From: JBBRSL01 sp038245435
GTDB taxonomy: Bacteria; Patescibacteriota; Saccharimonadia; Saccharimonadales; CAIOMD01
DNA: 59,897 nt
Assembly (NCBI GenBank): GCA_038245435.1
Contig: JBBRSL010000001.1
Coordinates: forward strand, 1-59,897
Direction: 5' to 3'
In this document: positions 25,136 through 34,313 of the stretch, piece by piece
Layout: the number at the start of each line of letters is the position of its first letter
Numbering within the stretch: the stretch's first letter is position 1
The notes under the pieces: model-generated
Seen by the model: only the letters and a program-made list of their open reading frames with translations
What the model was told of the DNA's origin: nothing
The model's database searches: none
Position numbers and translations under genes: made by a program

Positions 25136-25756
25136 ATGAGCGATAGAATCAAATCAACTCGCGAAACAGATATGGGGGCAGTAGTTATTGTTGATTCAAT
25201 GATGATGCGGCCCGACGCGTTACGGCAGAACCCTGAGTGCCCATGTCCACCCGAAATACTCGAAAAACAAGTGCTACTAACAGTAAGACATGAAGGTTTT
25301 GATAATCGATTGCACGAAGGTCAAATTATTATTGATGGCCGTCTCGAGCACGATCTACGCTCATTTTTCGAACTCGCTACAATGCTCGAGTTTCCAATTG
25401 ATAAAGTTGCTCCGGCCGTACAGTTTAACTGGGGCGACGATGTTTTAATGGATCAAAATATCAGCTCAGGCTTCAATTATCGAACCATTGCCGGCACAAA
25501 CGAAGTTTCGCTCCATGGCAAGGGTATGGCCTTTGATATAAACCCGCGATTAAACCCGTACTATCGGTTTGAAAACGGTCAAGAACTTGTTTCGCCCGAA
25601 GGCGCAATTTACGACACGACTGTACCAGGTACGTTAACCGCAAATCACCCCCTCGTTCTGCATCTTAAATCACTCGGTTGGGAATGGGGCGGTGACTGGT
25701 TGCCCGAATCTGGCCGTGTTGATTATCAGCATTTTCAAAAAAACCTTGGCGAATAA
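25136..25756 (+). CDS. M15-family peptidoglycan peptidase (VanY/endolysin-like)
   Basis: A 206-residue protein with the M15 zinc-peptidase signature: SLHGKGMAFDI (SxHxxGxAxD), then GWEWGGDW and DYQHFQ, where His and Asp bind zinc. This arrangement is typical of D-Ala-D-Ala or L-Ala-D-Glu peptidases and phage endolysins. There is no signal peptide, which is endolysin-like. It follows the previous gene by 4 nt at the end of the orphan operon. The target could be the cell's own wall or that of a host bacterium. Confidence 0.8.
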   Translation: MSDRIKSTRETDMGAVVIVDSMMMRPDALRQNPECPCPPEILEKQVLLTVRHEGFDNRLHEGQIIIDGRLEHDLRSFFELATMLEFPIDKVAPAVQFNWGDDVLMDQNISSGFNYRTIAGTNEVSLHGKGMAFDINPRLNPYYRFENGQELVSPEGAIYDTTVPGTLTANHPLVLHLKSLGWEWGGDWLPESGRVDYQHFQKNLGE

Positions 25757-25784
25757 TTGACAAGGGTGCACCGAAGTATATAAT
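25757..25784 (+). promoter_or_regulatory. Promoter and leader hairpin of the PG-binding protein gene
   Basis: TTGACA (25757-25762), 16-bp spacer, TATAAT (25779-25784), directly after the upstream stop. The 5' leader of about 65 nt contains an AGCAAG/CTTGCT hairpin near 25799-25817 and a G-rich binding site before the GTG at 25858. Confidence 0.75.
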
Positions 25785-25857
25785 TAAAAGCATAAGTAGC
25801 AAGTGCAATGCTTGCTTGTACCAAAACCAATAACTAAATAAAAAAGGGAAACTACAC

Positions 25858-27087
25858 GTGGACAGCGCAAATGTGCAACCACGGTACTTTGGGGGCCATC
25901 GAAAAAATAACGATGCGCTTTCATCTGCGAGTAGCCACGAACCAGTGGCTGTAGTACTAAGGGAGCAAGCATTAATTAGGGAACTTACCGCAGGGCAAAC
26001 AGCACCTGTAGTTACGCTTGATTTTGCTGCTGGCGCTAAGGCCTACAAAAAATATCGTGCAAAAAGCGGTATTTTTAGAGGCCTTAAAGTTGCGACTAGT
26101 ATCACCATGGTTGTGGTCGTCGTATTGGGCGTTTTTGGTTTTTGGCTCAATCACAAATATGCCGGCCGTGCGCTACCGTTTAGTTACGTTGGCGGTTTAT
26201 CTGTTGGCGGGCTTAATCAAGCTCAAATCAAAGAGGCGCTCGATAATCGAACAAAAGAGTTGAAAGTAACTTTTGTCGATGGTGGTTTAACGCGTACGGT
26301 ACCCGCCAGCATGTTTGGTGCTATCTTTGACACCGCTACTGCTAGCAAACAAATTATCCCCGAATTTAACCCATTTGCCTTCTTGGATAGGCGTAGTATG
26401 GATATCCCTGTTACTATTAAGGACTATCAGGTTGATGGTTATATGCGTATCAATATACACCCAGGCCAAACTAAGCCGAGTGATGCAACTATTATCAAAG
26501 ATAAGACCAAGTTAGCCGTAAAACCGCAGGTGTTAGGCTTTCGCTCCGACCCTAAGTTCGCAGCCGAAAGTATTAAGCGTGGTTTGGCGAACCTAGAAAG
26601 CCCTGTTATCAATGTAAACGCCGTTACGCTTAAGCCAACGGTTGCGGCAACAGATTTAAATGACGATGTTATTAGGGCGAATAAGCTGCTGAGCACTAAT
26701 GTGACCATTGCTTACGGCTACTCAATGAACGTTGTTACACCAGCGCAAAAAATGGCCTGGATGCAGTTTGATACAGCGGGTGGCGGTAAAGATATACAGA
26801 TTAACTTTTCGCGTAGTTTGGTTCGCCAGTTTGTAGTCGATTTAGCTAAAAAGTATCAAACACCTGTACCGGTTTTGCCAACGGCAGTTGCTTCTGCAGA
26901 TGCTGCTGCTGTTGCAGCACCAGTTACGCCACGTGATTCTATCGATAATATCGAGCAAGTCACCGATGCGATTGTAGCAGGGCTTAATAGCGGGCAGGCA
27001 ACGGCGTCTAAGTTTATTGCCAGCAAAGCTGCCGCTCCGCAACCAGTATCGGCATTACCCGAACAAAATCTTGTCGCGAACCGCTAA
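25858..27087 (+). CDS. Membrane-anchored peptidoglycan-binding-domain protein
   Basis: A 409-residue protein with a GTG start. A ~75-residue cytosolic N-terminus precedes one membrane helix (ITMVVVVVLGVFGFWL, ~82-97). The outer part has PFSYVGGLSVGGLNQAQIKE, the opening of the 'PG_binding_4' domain found before VanW or L,D-transpeptidase domains, and a second similar region (~220-300). No catalytic YkuD or VanW domain is evident. The C-terminal ~60 residues are Ala/Pro-rich. Likely acts at the cell wall. Confidence 0.7.
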   Translation: MDSANVQPRYFGGHRKNNDALSSASSHEPVAVVLREQALIRELTAGQTAPVVTLDFAAGAKAYKKYRAKSGIFRGLKVATSITMVVVVVLGVFGFWLNHKYAGRALPFSYVGGLSVGGLNQAQIKEALDNRTKELKVTFVDGGLTRTVPASMFGAIFDTATASKQIIPEFNPFAFLDRRSMDIPVTIKDYQVDGYMRINIHPGQTKPSDATIIKDKTKLAVKPQVLGFRSDPKFAAESIKRGLANLESPVINVNAVTLKPTVAATDLNDDVIRANKLLSTNVTIAYGYSMNVVTPAQKMAWMQFDTAGGGKDIQINFSRSLVRQFVVDLAKKYQTPVPVLPTAVASADAAAVAAPVTPRDSIDNIEQVTDAIVAGLNSGQATASKFIASKAAAPQPVSALPEQNLVANR

Positions 27088-27162
27088 GTACTTTGGTTAA
27101 CAGGCTACTATCACTTTGGCACCAGGGGTGTATACTTAGTTTAATAAAACAAAGGGTACATT

Positions 27163-29787
27163 TTGAGCGAAGCTGCGAGCGCTAAAAAAAGGTTAGTTTT
27201 AATCGACGGTAAGAGTGTTTTTTATCGTGGTTACTACGCCATGCCAAACCTGAGCACAAAAGATGGTACGCCGACTGGTGGCGTATATGGATTTGCTGTG
27301 CTAAGCCTTGATGTCATTAAAAAACTCAACCCTGATTACGTGGCTGTCGCATGGGATAAGCCTAAAACCAATATCCGTAAACGGCTCGAAATTTACCCCG
27401 AATATAAAGCAGGTCGTAAGCCCGCACCACCAGATTTTTATGCGCAGATTCCCATCTTACATGAACTGCTCGATGCGTTTGGCTGGCCAATGTACGAACT
27501 CGACGATTACGAAGCAGACGATATTATGGCGGGGCTTGCCAAAAAGGCTCAGGCCGAAGATATCGAGGTTATTTTAGTAACAGGCGACTACGATTCGTTG
27601 CAGTTACTTAATGCCACTACGCACGTGTACTTGCCGCAAAAAGGCTTTAATGTAGACTTGTTTAAAGAAGACGCTTTCGAAGAAAAATACGGTATAAAGG
27701 TCGAGCAATTTTTAGATTACAAATCACTTGTTGGCGATACGAGCGATAACATTCCTGGGGTACCGGGCATCGGTGCAGTTGCTGCAAAAAACTTACTTAA
27801 CACGTATGCCACTCTCGACGAAATCTACGATAACGTTGAACTTATTAGCGGTGCTGTACATAAAAAGTTAGTCGCTGGTAAAGAATCGGCATATCTAAGC
27901 AAGCAACTTGCCACATTATTTATCGATGCACCAATCGATTTAGACCTCGATGGCATGAATGTCCACAAATTTGATGCCGCCCGTTTGAGGGCAAACCTCG
28001 AAAAGCTTGAATTTAAGGCGATTATTCGCCAAATGGCAGACTTGCCAAAACATACCGATATTGTATCCGAATCAGACATTGTACCGGCTCGTTCTAGCCT
28101 TGCCGCGCAGGCCACTGTTTCGTTAATTGCTCCAGAGGCAGCAGATTTCGAAAATGAACCCGAGCTCTACGTCTACGCCCGTAGCCGCGGTGCTCATGGA
28201 GACCGGCCCGAACTTATTGTAGTTGGCGGTAAAACCTGGGTAACAATTATTGATCCTAAATATTTTGAAAGTTACGCCCAGTATTTCAATAAACCACTCA
28301 TTGGGTATGATGTTAAGCACAGTATCAAAAGCTTGCTAACGCTCGGCGTAAAAAACCCTGTAGTTGGGCATGATGTGCAGGTATGTGCCTTTTTACTTAA
28401 TTCACTCGATAGAGCACTGGGGCTTGATGATTTAGCAGAGCGCCTCAATATGCAAGCGACTAACTTGCAAGACGTACCAACCGAAGATATCGGCGAATTT
28501 GCCCCAGGTTATATTGCGGCGCTTGTGGCCCTAACACACGAACAGCGCGATGAAGTACCCGAAGATTCGTCGTTCGAAAAGCTCATGCGTGATATCGAAT
28601 GGCCGGTCATCCCAGTGCTTGCCCATATGGAGCAGCGCGGTATAGGTATTGATGTGCCATATTTTGAAACCATGAGCAAAAAAATGGCTGACGAGATTGC
28701 TGGCCTCGAGCAGAAAATTTATGGCCATGCCGAGCGCGAATTTAACATTAGTAGCCCGCAGCAATTAGCCGTGGTTTTGTTCGAAGATATGGGCTTGCCA
28801 ACCAACGGTATTAAAAAAGGTAAAACGGGTTACAGCACCGCTGCTAACGAACTCGATAAACTCCGCGCCTATAACCCAATTATTGATCTTATTACGCAGT
28901 ACCGCGAACTTTCTAAGCTTAAAAGTACCTATGTAGATGCGTTGCCAAAATTGGTCGATGCTAATAGCCGCTTGCATACAACGTTTAACCTAACCGTTGC
29001 CCAAACTGGGCGCTTAAGCAGTGCCGACCCTAACCTGCAAAACATACCAGTGCGTAGCGACCTCGGGCGTACTATTCGCACAGGGTTTGTAGCACGGCCA
29101 GACCACGTTTTTGTCAGTGCCGATTACAGCCAGTTCGAACTCCGTTTAGCGGCCGTAATGGCAGGTGATACCGACATGATAGAAACGTTTAATAGTGGCG
29201 CAGATATTCATACCCGCACGGCTGCAGAAGTGTATGGTATTTCGCTCGATGATGTAACCAAAGACATGCGTAGTAATGCTAAAACTATTAACTTTGGCGT
29301 GCTGTATGGCATGAGCCCACACGGTTTAGCAATTGCCACGGGTATGACTTTTGGTGATGCTAAAGAATTTATTGACCGTTACTTTGCCAGCCGCCAGCCA
29401 CTGGTTGATTATATTGCAAAGCTAAAACACCAGGCAAAAGAGCGGGGATATGTTGAAACGCTATTTGGTCGCCGTCGCCCAACACCAGACGTACACAGCT
29501 CTAACTTTATTGTGCGCCAAGCAGCTGAACGCCAAGCTGTTAATATGCCCATTCAAGGTACTGAAGCCGACCTTATGAAAATGGCTATGATAACCGTAGA
29601 TAAACGCTTGCCAAACGATTGTGTGCAGCTGTTGCAAATACATGACAGCATTTTAGTTGAGTGCCCCGAAACCCGTGCCGAAGAAGTAGAAACACTACTT
29701 AAGGACACCATGGAAAACATTCACCCGAGCCTTGGTATTACGCTGAGCGTTGATGTACACACTGGCAAAAACTGGGGCGAATTATAG
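27163..29787 (+). CDS. polA: DNA polymerase I
   Basis: An 874-residue polymerase with a TTG start after AAAGGG. The 5'-3' exonuclease domain (1-290) has LIDGKSVFYRGYYAM, DDYEADDIM and GDTSDNIPGVPGIG. The proofreading-like domain (~310-470) lacks the DEDD residues, as in other inactive versions. The polymerase domain has DPNLQNIPVRSDLGR, motif A ADYSQFELRL, motif B RSNAKTINFGVLYG and motif C QIHDSILVE. It fills gaps in replication and repair. Confidence 0.95.
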   Translation: MSEAASAKKRLVLIDGKSVFYRGYYAMPNLSTKDGTPTGGVYGFAVLSLDVIKKLNPDYVAVAWDKPKTNIRKRLEIYPEYKAGRKPAPPDFYAQIPILHELLDAFGWPMYELDDYEADDIMAGLAKKAQAEDIEVILVTGDYDSLQLLNATTHVYLPQKGFNVDLFKEDAFEEKYGIKVEQFLDYKSLVGDTSDNIPGVPGIGAVAAKNLLNTYATLDEIYDNVELISGAVHKKLVAGKESAYLSKQLATLFIDAPIDLDLDGMNVHKFDAARLRANLEKLEFKAIIRQMADLPKHTDIVSESDIVPARSSLAAQATVSLIAPEAADFENEPELYVYARSRGAHGDRPELIVVGGKTWVTIIDPKYFESYAQYFNKPLIGYDVKHSIKSLLTLGVKNPVVGHDVQVCAFLLNSLDRALGLDDLAERLNMQATNLQDVPTEDIGEFAPGYIAALVALTHEQRDEVPEDSSFEKLMRDIEWPVIPVLAHMEQRGIGIDVPYFETMSKKMADEIAGLEQKIYGHAEREFNISSPQQLAVVLFEDMGLPTNGIKKGKTGYSTAANELDKLRAYNPIIDLITQYRELSKLKSTYVDALPKLVDANSRLHTTFNLTVAQTGRLSSADPNLQNIPVRSDLGRTIRTGFVARPDHVFVSADYSQFELRLAAVMAGDTDMIETFNSGADIHTRTAAEVYGISLDDVTKDMRSNAKTINFGVLYGMSPHGLAIATGMTFGDAKEFIDRYFASRQPLVDYIAKLKHQAKERGYVETLFGRRRPTPDVHSSNFIVRQAAERQAVNMPIQGTEADLMKMAMITVDKRLPNDCVQLLQIHDSILVECPETRAEEVETLLKDTMENIHPSLGITLSVDVHTGKNWGEL

Positions 29788-29799
29788 TTAGGAATACTG

Positions 29800-30297
29800 A
29801 TGGCAAATTATAAAGGGCATATAGTTGGGGGTTTTGGGGCATCTGCTGCATATGCGGCGGTTATATCTTTAACGCCTATTCAGCACTATGCCGAACGCGT
29901 AGATTTACTGCATAGCTGGCAAGCACTGGCCGCAGTATTTGTTATTGGCATGCTGTTTGGCTTGTTCCCAGATGTAGACACCAATAGTAAAGCCCAAGAT
30001 ATATTTTTTTGGACTGTGTTTCCGCTCGATATACTGCTGCTGGCTACGGGTAGCATTCAGGCCGCGGCATATTTGGGGATAATCGCTATGTTGCCCATTG
30101 TGGGGCACCACCGTGGCTGGACGCACAAAGTGTGGGCGATGTTTGTAGTACCGCTACCAATTTTGATTGTGCCATATTTATACAACCAAAACGTGTTGCC
30201 AATTGCGGCCATGTATTACGGTGCCGCGGTAGTCGGCTACTTTAGCCATTTATTGCTAGATGGCCTTATCATTAAAAGCATCCGCGTAAAAGGCTAA
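29800..30297 (+). CDS. YdjM/DUF457-like metal-binding membrane hydrolase
   Basis: A 165-residue protein with four membrane segments. The conserved polar sites are KGHIVGG at the N-terminus, LFPDVDT (~52), GHHRGWTHK (~106) and SHLLLDGL (~148). This His/Asp pattern is that of the YdjM (LexA-regulated, metal-dependent hydrolase) family. It lies 12 nt after polA, so it is likely in the same transcript. Substrate unknown. Confidence 0.8.
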   Translation: MANYKGHIVGGFGASAAYAAVISLTPIQHYAERVDLLHSWQALAAVFVIGMLFGLFPDVDTNSKAQDIFFWTVFPLDILLLATGSIQAAAYLGIIAMLPIVGHHRGWTHKVWAMFVVPLPILIVPYLYNQNVLPIAAMYYGAAVVGYFSHLLLDGLIIKSIRVKG

Positions 30298-30317
30298 GTG
30301 CGTGCCATACTTAAACT

Positions 30318-30710
30318 ATGAATAGCACCGACTGGTATCACCAACTTAAAAAGCCATTTTGGGCACCTGCAGATTGGGTTTTTGGTACTGTTTGGAGCAT
30401 TGTGTACCCGATTATATTTGCGGTAAATATTTACGTTTTATATCTGTTAACTCAGCACAAAATTACCTGGTTAATTGCGCTACCATTTTGGTTGAACCTA
30501 TTTTTTAACGCTATTTTTACACCCATTCAGTTTGGGCTTCGCAATAACGCATGGGCGTTTGTAGATATTTTGCTTATTTTGGTGACTATAGTGTGGGCAA
30601 TTATTGCCATTTGGCCACATGCCAAAATTGCATCCATCGCTTTTGTGCCATATTTAATTTGGGTGAGTATCGCTACCGCACTACAGCTCAGCATTACTAT
30701 TAAAAACTAG
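30318..30710 (+). CDS. tspO: TspO/MBR (peripheral-type benzodiazepine receptor) homologue
   Basis: A 130-residue, five-helix, Trp-rich membrane protein. WYHQLKKPFWAPADWVFGTVW at the start, NLFFNAIFTPIQFGLRNNAW in the middle and PYLIWVSIATALQLSI at the end follow the TspO pattern. Bacterial TspO binds or degrades tetrapyrroles, and in Rhodobacter it tunes carotenoid and photosynthesis genes. Its presence in a genome with a carotene operon is suggestive, though the two loci are 8 kb apart. A CATACT box ends 6 nt before the ATG. Confidence 0.88.
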   Translation: MNSTDWYHQLKKPFWAPADWVFGTVWSIVYPIIFAVNIYVLYLLTQHKITWLIALPFWLNLFFNAIFTPIQFGLRNNAWAFVDILLILVTIVWAIIAIWPHAKIASIAFVPYLIWVSIATALQLSITIKN

Positions 30711-30745
30711 TGCTATACTTTTGTAGCTAACACGAAAGAAACACC

Positions 30746-31162
30746 ATGATAATTTATTACACCGACGGCAGTTGTGAACCAAACCCGGGCAAGGGTGGTT
30801 TTGCGGTTATAAAAAATATGAAACCTCACGTTTTAGGCGGTGAACCTGAAACGACTAATATTCGCATGGAAGGTTTGGCGATTATTGCAGCACTTAAAGA
30901 CGCAGCAGGCGAGCATGCCGAAATCTATAGCGATAGCGAATTTTGGATAAACGTTATTACCAAATGGTCTATCCCATGGGAGGCAAACGGCTGGAAGAAA
31001 AAAGGTGGAGAGATTAAAAACATCGACATTGTACAAGAAGTTGTACCGCTATACCGTGAAAGTAACGCTACACTGGTTTGGGTGCGCGGCCACAACGACG
31101 ACCCCGGTAACGAACTAGCTGACGAATGGGCCAATAAAGCTCGCACCGGCGAACGCATTTAG
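30746..31162 (+). CDS. rnhA: Ribonuclease HI
   Basis: A 138-residue RNase H. The catalytic residues are visible: D in YYTDGSCEPNPGKGG, E in RMEGLAII, D in YSDSEFWIN and D in RGHNDDPGNELADEWANKA. It cleaves RNA in RNA-DNA hybrids. Slightly short, lacking the basic handle, as in many bacterial versions. TATACT at 30714-30719 marks the promoter. Confidence 0.92.
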   Translation: MIIYYTDGSCEPNPGKGGFAVIKNMKPHVLGGEPETTNIRMEGLAIIAALKDAAGEHAEIYSDSEFWINVITKWSIPWEANGWKKKGGEIKNIDIVQEVVPLYRESNATLVWVRGHNDDPGNELADEWANKARTGERI

Positions 31163-31187
31163 AGTAATAAATGCTAAAATAGTACGA

Positions 31188-31661
31188 ATGAGTAAAAAAC
31201 TAATTTTAGGTATTGTAGTCTTAATTGCTCTTGCAATAGCGGTATACTTTGTATTTTTTACCGCCAATGAAGCAGCAGCCCCCGCAGAAACTGTCCAAGT
31301 ACAACCCACACCCACCCAGCAGGTGGCAACCGAAGCACAATCGACCGTAGATCAGCCCGGGGAATACAAAGATTATAGCGAACGTGATGCTAACGCGACT
31401 CAGGGTACTAAGCTTTTGTTTTTTCATGCACCGTGGTGCCCGCAATGTCGCTCACTTGACTCTAGTATTAAATCTGGCACAGTTCCAAGGGGTACGACCA
31501 TATACAAAGTAGATTACGATAGCAACCAAGCATTGCGCCAAAAGTACGGCGTGACGATTCAAACGACAGTAGTAAAAATAGACGATAATGGTAACCTCGT
31601 TAAAAAATATGTTGCTTACGACGAACCAACACTTGCTGCTGTAATTAAAAACCTACCGTAA
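31188..31661 (+). CDS. Membrane-anchored thioredoxin-like protein
   Basis: A 157-residue protein: an N-terminal membrane anchor (LILGIVVLIALAIAVYFVFF), a Pro/Thr/Gln linker (~28-65), and a thioredoxin fold with FFHAPWCPQCRSL, so the redox pair is CPQC. It abuts a CcdA-like gene with no gap, which should supply electrons across the membrane. Role: redox control of exported proteins. A TAAAAT box ends 7 nt before the ATG. Confidence 0.85.
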   Translation: MSKKLILGIVVLIALAIAVYFVFFTANEAAAPAETVQVQPTPTQQVATEAQSTVDQPGEYKDYSERDANATQGTKLLFFHAPWCPQCRSLDSSIKSGTVPRGTTIYKVDYDSNQALRQKYGVTIQTTVVKIDDNGNLVKKYVAYDEPTLAAVIKNLP

Positions 31662-32390
31662 ATGGGTTTACTGTTCGCATCATTTTTGGCAGGCGTTTTA
31701 ACAGTTGCAGCACCTTGTATCTTGCCACTTTTACCGGTGGTAATTGGCGGTGTTGCACTTCAGGGCGATAGACCAAAATCTAAATGGTCACATGCGGTTA
31801 TTATTTCGCTAAGTTTGGCAGTTTCGGTCGTTGTTTTTACATTGTTACTTAAAGCCACTACTGCACTTTTGGGCATCCCGCAAGAAGTTTGGAGCATAAT
31901 TTCGGGCGGCATCGTGCTACTTTTAGGGGTTTATTTTTTGTTCCCGGCTTTATGGGATAGTTTTTCTGCAAAAGTAGGTCTCGGTACCAAAACTAATGCA
32001 TTAATGGGTAAATCATTTGGCAAAAAGGGTATAACCCGGGATATTTTAATTGGCGCGAGCCTTGGCCCAGTATTTAGCAGTTGTAGCCCGACATATGCAC
32101 TTATAGTTGCGCTTGTATTACCGCAATCGTTTGCCAAAGGTTTTGCGTATTTACTTGCTTATGCACTTGGTTTGGCCACCATATTACTGTTGTTGGCCCT
32201 ATTGGGCAGTAAGCTAGTTAAGGGTTTGGGCTGGCTAAGTAACCCACATGGCTTGTTTAAAAAAGTAATGGGTGTGCTATTTATAGTTGTGGGTATAAGC
32301 GTAATGTTTGGGTTTGATAAATCAATACAGAGCTATGTTTTAGAACAAGGGTGGTATGACCCAATCATAAAAATTGAACAACGCTTCTAG
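31662..32390 (+). CDS. ccdA: CcdA/DsbD-type transmembrane thiol transporter
   Basis: A 242-residue protein with about six or seven membrane helices. The two redox cysteines are in TVAAPCILPLLP (helix 1) and PVFSSCSPTYAL (helix 4), each followed by Pro, as in CcdA. It passes electrons from cytosolic thioredoxin to outer partners. Directly follows the thioredoxin-like gene (stop and start adjacent), its likely partner. Confidence 0.88.
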   Translation: MGLLFASFLAGVLTVAAPCILPLLPVVIGGVALQGDRPKSKWSHAVIISLSLAVSVVVFTLLLKATTALLGIPQEVWSIISGGIVLLLGVYFLFPALWDSFSAKVGLGTKTNALMGKSFGKKGITRDILIGASLGPVFSSCSPTYALIVALVLPQSFAKGFAYLLAYALGLATILLLLALLGSKLVKGLGWLSNPHGLFKKVMGVLFIVVGISVMFGFDKSIQSYVLEQGWYDPIIKIEQRF

Positions 32391-32445
32391 AACTAAAGTG
32401 CAAATGGTTTGCAAAATATAATTTATATTATATAATGTAAGTTAT

Positions 32446-33042
32446 ATGGATTACAGAGTTGCCAGGTTCTTACGAATCTTAATTTACATCTTACTTGGGC
32501 TGTTATGTCTGTTTATTTTGTATGTTGGCTTTAAGGGTATACAAAACACCTTAAAAAGCAGCAATGTTAAGCAAGAAGTACCTAAGTCGGTTAAGCTCAG
32601 TGATAATCAAAACAATGGTTCTCAGATGCGCTACGTTATAACAGGCCCCGTTGTTGCGAATCCGAATTTTAGAAAAACAACCATTATTGTTTCTGCGAAG
32701 CAGTCAGTGGTAGAAGTGACTAAAGGCTACGAAAGCGCACCTTCGTTGAGCCAAGCATTTACGAATAACCAAACCGCCTACAACACGTTCTTATCTGCAC
32801 TCGGCGTTGTTGGGTTTACCAGTACAAAAGCCGTGCCAGCTGGCGCGAGCCGTGAAGGCTCTTGCGCAACAGGCAATAAATATAGCTACCAGATTTATGC
32901 AAATGGTGCGTTTACGCAGGATACCTGGAACACAAGCTGTGATTCACGAACAGGTAGCTTTAACGGCAGTACGTCTCGTGTACAATCACTCTTTCAGGCT
33001 CAAATACCCAACTACAGCTCAATCGTTGGCTCTGTTCAGTAA
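32446..33042 (+). CDS. Membrane-anchored hypothetical protein with paired cysteines
   Basis: A 198-residue protein with one membrane helix at ~11-31 (IYILLGLLCLFILYVGF). The outer part contains two cysteines (EGSCATGNKY and NTSCDSRTG), which could form a disulfide; this fits the redox pair encoded just upstream. No family recognised. Confidence 0.6.
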   Translation: MDYRVARFLRILIYILLGLLCLFILYVGFKGIQNTLKSSNVKQEVPKSVKLSDNQNNGSQMRYVITGPVVANPNFRKTTIIVSAKQSVVEVTKGYESAPSLSQAFTNNQTAYNTFLSALGVVGFTSTKAVPAGASREGSCATGNKYSYQIYANGAFTQDTWNTSCDSRTGSFNGSTSRVQSLFQAQIPNYSSIVGSVQ

Positions 33043-33063
33043 GCTTGTGCCATAATAGGCACG

Positions 33064-33501
33064 ATGAATATTGAAATAAAAAAACTTCGCGAAAATGCAA
33101 TATTACCCGAATATCAAACAGAGCATGCCGCTGCGTCAGATTTGTGCGCGTGTATTGATGCACCGATAACGCTTAAGCACGGTGAATTTAAGGTTATACC
33201 AACCGGTATCGCTATTGCGCTGCCCCCAGGCTTTGAGGCCCAGATACGTGGTCGTAGCGGTAATGCAGCCAAGTTCGGCATAAGTGTCGTGCACGGTGTT
33301 GGTACGATTGATGCAGATTATCGTGGTGAACTCGGAGTTATCTTAATTAATCACGGACAAGATGATTTTGTAATTAATCACGGCGACCGAATCGCTCAAA
33401 TGATTATTGCTGCCCACGAACGTGCAGAGTGGCAAGAAGTTGCTGAACTCGACGAAACCAACCGCGCTACTGGCGGCTTTGGCAGCACTGGCAAAAACTA
33501 A
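33064..33501 (+). CDS. dut: dUTP diphosphatase
   Basis: A 145-residue trimeric dUTPase. Motif 1 ASDLCACIDAP, motif 2 GRSGNAAKFGISV, motif 3 GTIDADYRGELGVILIN, motif 4 GDRIAQMII and the P-loop-like C-terminus RATGGFGSTGKN are all present. It removes dUTP and makes dUMP. A CATAAT box ends 7 nt before the ATG, with no Shine-Dalgarno: probably leaderless. Confidence 0.96.
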   Translation: MNIEIKKLRENAILPEYQTEHAAASDLCACIDAPITLKHGEFKVIPTGIAIALPPGFEAQIRGRSGNAAKFGISVVHGVGTIDADYRGELGVILINHGQDDFVINHGDRIAQMIIAAHERAEWQEVAELDETNRATGGFGSTGKN

Positions 33502-33569
33502 AACTGTTCATAAACGCTTGCGCTTTTGCTTAGGTAGGCGTATTACAGGTATATAACAGGAAAATAAAA

Positions 33570-34289
33570 ATGAGCCACGAAACAAACAATAAGCGAGAAT
33601 ATTTAATTAATCGTATTGAACGAGTTTCGTTGCCAGCTATCGAGCTTTTTACAGACCAACGAAAGTTTGATTTTTACTTAGAATTTATGCAGCGCTATGC
33701 AGGCGAATCGCATGGCACTTTACCGAAAATAGAACGTGACAGGGGCGGTGGTATGGTTGAGTATGATGGAACTGTCGTATCGGCAATGACCGATGACGGC
33801 TCGCATTTTTTACATATACGTCGCGGACATAGCCACGATATGCGCGGCCTTGAACCTGTTTTGCAGTTCTTCCCGGTTACGGCCGATTTTGAAACATTCG
33901 ACGTGAGTGAACTATGGGTAAACGGTGTTAATACGAACGCTATTGGTGGACCAACTCGGCTAGAGCTCACGCTAAGCCATCAGCCAGTGCACGAAGTAGA
34001 AGCTCTTTTTGAAATTAGTGATGAAGTATCGCTGCTCGAACGGGCAACTATACGTGGTATGCAAAAAATTGCTCAATCACGAAAAACTTCAAATGCTATA
34101 CGCTATGTACACGAAAACCAACGCTCGTACTTTACTTGGGGTAACGGTAGCCCGATTCAAACATTGCATAGTAATGAAGTAATTCAACACGATTTGAGGG
34201 CGCTCCATTATGCAGAGCAACAGGGGATTCTCGACAAAGAAGTGCGAAGCCATCAGGCTATTCGAGACTATATTATACGCGCGGCTTAA
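33570..34289 (+). CDS. Hypothetical protein
   Basis: A 239-residue soluble protein with no signal or membrane segment. The middle has beta-like strands (VEYDGTVVSAMTDDGSHFLH, then IRRGHSHDMRGLEPVLQFF); the C-terminus is helical. No known family. It precedes the Nudix/HAD pair and has its own AACAGGAAAA binding site. Confidence 0.55.
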   Translation: MSHETNNKREYLINRIERVSLPAIELFTDQRKFDFYLEFMQRYAGESHGTLPKIERDRGGGMVEYDGTVVSAMTDDGSHFLHIRRGHSHDMRGLEPVLQFFPVTADFETFDVSELWVNGVNTNAIGGPTRLELTLSHQPVHEVEALFEISDEVSLLERATIRGMQKIAQSRKTSNAIRYVHENQRSYFTWGNGSPIQTLHSNEVIQHDLRALHYAEQQGILDKEVRSHQAIRDYIIRAA

Positions 34290-34313
34290 AAGATTATTTT
34301 TATAAATGCATAT

